A stretch of DNA of 6,238 nucleotides, from assembly GCA_029933895.1 (NCBI GenBank), contig JAOZNG010000074.1, positions 1-6,238 of the forward strand, given 5' to 3'. Below, in pieces: positions 5,828 to 6,238 of the stretch. The notes beneath the pieces are model-generated. The model was given only the letters and a program-made list of their open reading frames with translations, searched no databases and was not told the origin of the DNA. This stretch comes from an archaeon (lineage in GTDB: Archaea; Altiarchaeota; Altiarchaeia; IMC4; QMZM01). Both the position numbers and the translations under genes were made by a program. The number at the start of each line of letters is the position of its first letter. Within the stretch, counting starts at the first letter, position 1.

Positions 5828-6238
5828 TTTTTTCATTCACCTTTTTAGCTGTTTTCACCTTCGAATGCCTTATGACATTCATGTTCAGAGTGTATCCCTT
5901 CTGGAGTTCCTCCAGAATGGTTCCCTCCTCTTTTTCCGAGGGCTCCTGCATCACCACCTCATGATAGTATGGGTCGAATTTTTCCCCCACCGCCTTGATT
6001 TTCTTGAGGCCATGTTTCTGGAGGGTCTTCATGAGGTTTCCGTAGATTAATTCCAGGCCCTTAGCTCCTTCCCTGTCTTTTTTTTTCAGTGAGGTGATTG
6101 CTGATTCAAGGTTGTCTACTGTGTCCAGCAGATCCTTCACCAGATCTTTGTTAGCTGTCTTGATAATTTTTTGTTGGTCTCTTGCCACATGTTTCTGGTA
6201 GTTCTCGAAGTCGGCCTGTAATCGCATCATGTGTTCCT
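5820..6238 (-). CDS. grpE: GrpE nucleotide-exchange factor (N-terminus beyond window)
   Basis: About 139 C-terminal residues are present. The frame stays open through the right edge (…[17 protein letters not shown]), so the Met codons at 6230 and 6227 are internal and not the true start; GrpE normally has a further charged N-terminal coiled-coil stretch. [19 protein letters not shown] is the conserved end of the long dimeric helix. [16 protein letters not shown] and [20 protein letters not shown] form the helix-bundle region. [28 protein letters not shown] followed by [20 protein letters not shown] is the beta-wing that inserts into DnaK and opens its nucleotide cleft. All hallmark residues of the wing are kept. 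The stop (5820-5822) lies inside dnaK, an 8-bp overlap that indicates coupled expression. The operon promoter lies outside the window, so heat-shock control cannot be judged. Confidence 0.96.
   Translation of the reverse strand, partial: EHMMRLQADFENYQKHVARDQQKIIKTANKDLVKDLLDTVDNLESAITSLKKKDREGAKGLELIYGNLMKTLQKHGLKKIKAVGEKFDPYYHEVVMQEPSEKEEGTILEELQKGYTLNMNVIRHSKVKTAKKVNEKNG
5837..5843 (-). promoter_or_regulatory. Shine-Dalgarno for dnaK
   Basis: AAGGTGA on the minus strand is a strong match to the archaeal/bacterial anti-Shine-Dalgarno. It lies inside the end of grpE, 9 bases before the ATG at 5827 and directly against the ATG at 5836, so it decides for the inner start. It supports translation of dnaK from the grpE-dnaK polycistronic mRNA. 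Confidence 0.65.

Noticed and set aside
5616..6050. 144-codon plus-strand frame opposite the grpE-dnaK junction
   Set aside because: It is antisense to two strongly conserved genes and the translation has no family features.

Overview
The window looks archaeal, most likely from a mesophilic or moderately thermophilic euryarchaeote-type lineage. The reasons are AT-rich TATA-like elements about 25 bases before start codons that lack Shine-Dalgarno sequences, heavy use of AGG/AGA arginine codons, an inositol-phosphate synthase of the type shared by archaea and actinobacteria, a PadR regulator and a VapBC pair. The DnaK lacks the lobe-I insertion of Gram-negative DnaK, as expected for archaeal or monoderm versions. 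Hyperthermophilic archaea usually lack DnaK, which argues against an extreme thermophile. No rRNA, tRNA, CRISPR array, insertion sequence or prophage gene was seen.

Layout. At the left edge, the first 78 codons of a myo-inositol-1-phosphate synthase (1-235, minus) diverge from a PadR-like regulator (296-619, plus). The 60-bp spacer between them holds both promoters and a perfect palindrome. The PadR gene converges, with a 9-bp overlap, on a small single-pass membrane protein gene (611-814, minus). Everything from there to the right edge is on the minus strand. In transcription order it reads: grpE (cut by the right edge), dnaK, a DNA-methyltransferase-like gene, vapB, vapC, dnaJ, small membrane protein.

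How the genes work together. GrpE, DnaK and DnaJ form a complete Hsp70 machine, but dnaK and dnaJ are separated by about 1.9 kb. grpE and dnaK overlap, and dnaK and the methyltransferase overlap in TAATG, so these three look like one translationally coupled unit. A 48-bp gap with a palindrome and TATA-like elements then precedes vapB. vapB and vapC overlap by 4 bp and dnaJ begins one base after vapC, so dnaJ is probably carried on the toxin-antitoxin transcript. The most unusual point is this arrangement: a lone DNA methyltransferase and a toxin-antitoxin module inside a chaperone operon, with dnaJ behind an apparently autoregulated TA promoter. No entirely new protein system is evident; the possible novelty lies in this linkage and in the methyltransferase's target.
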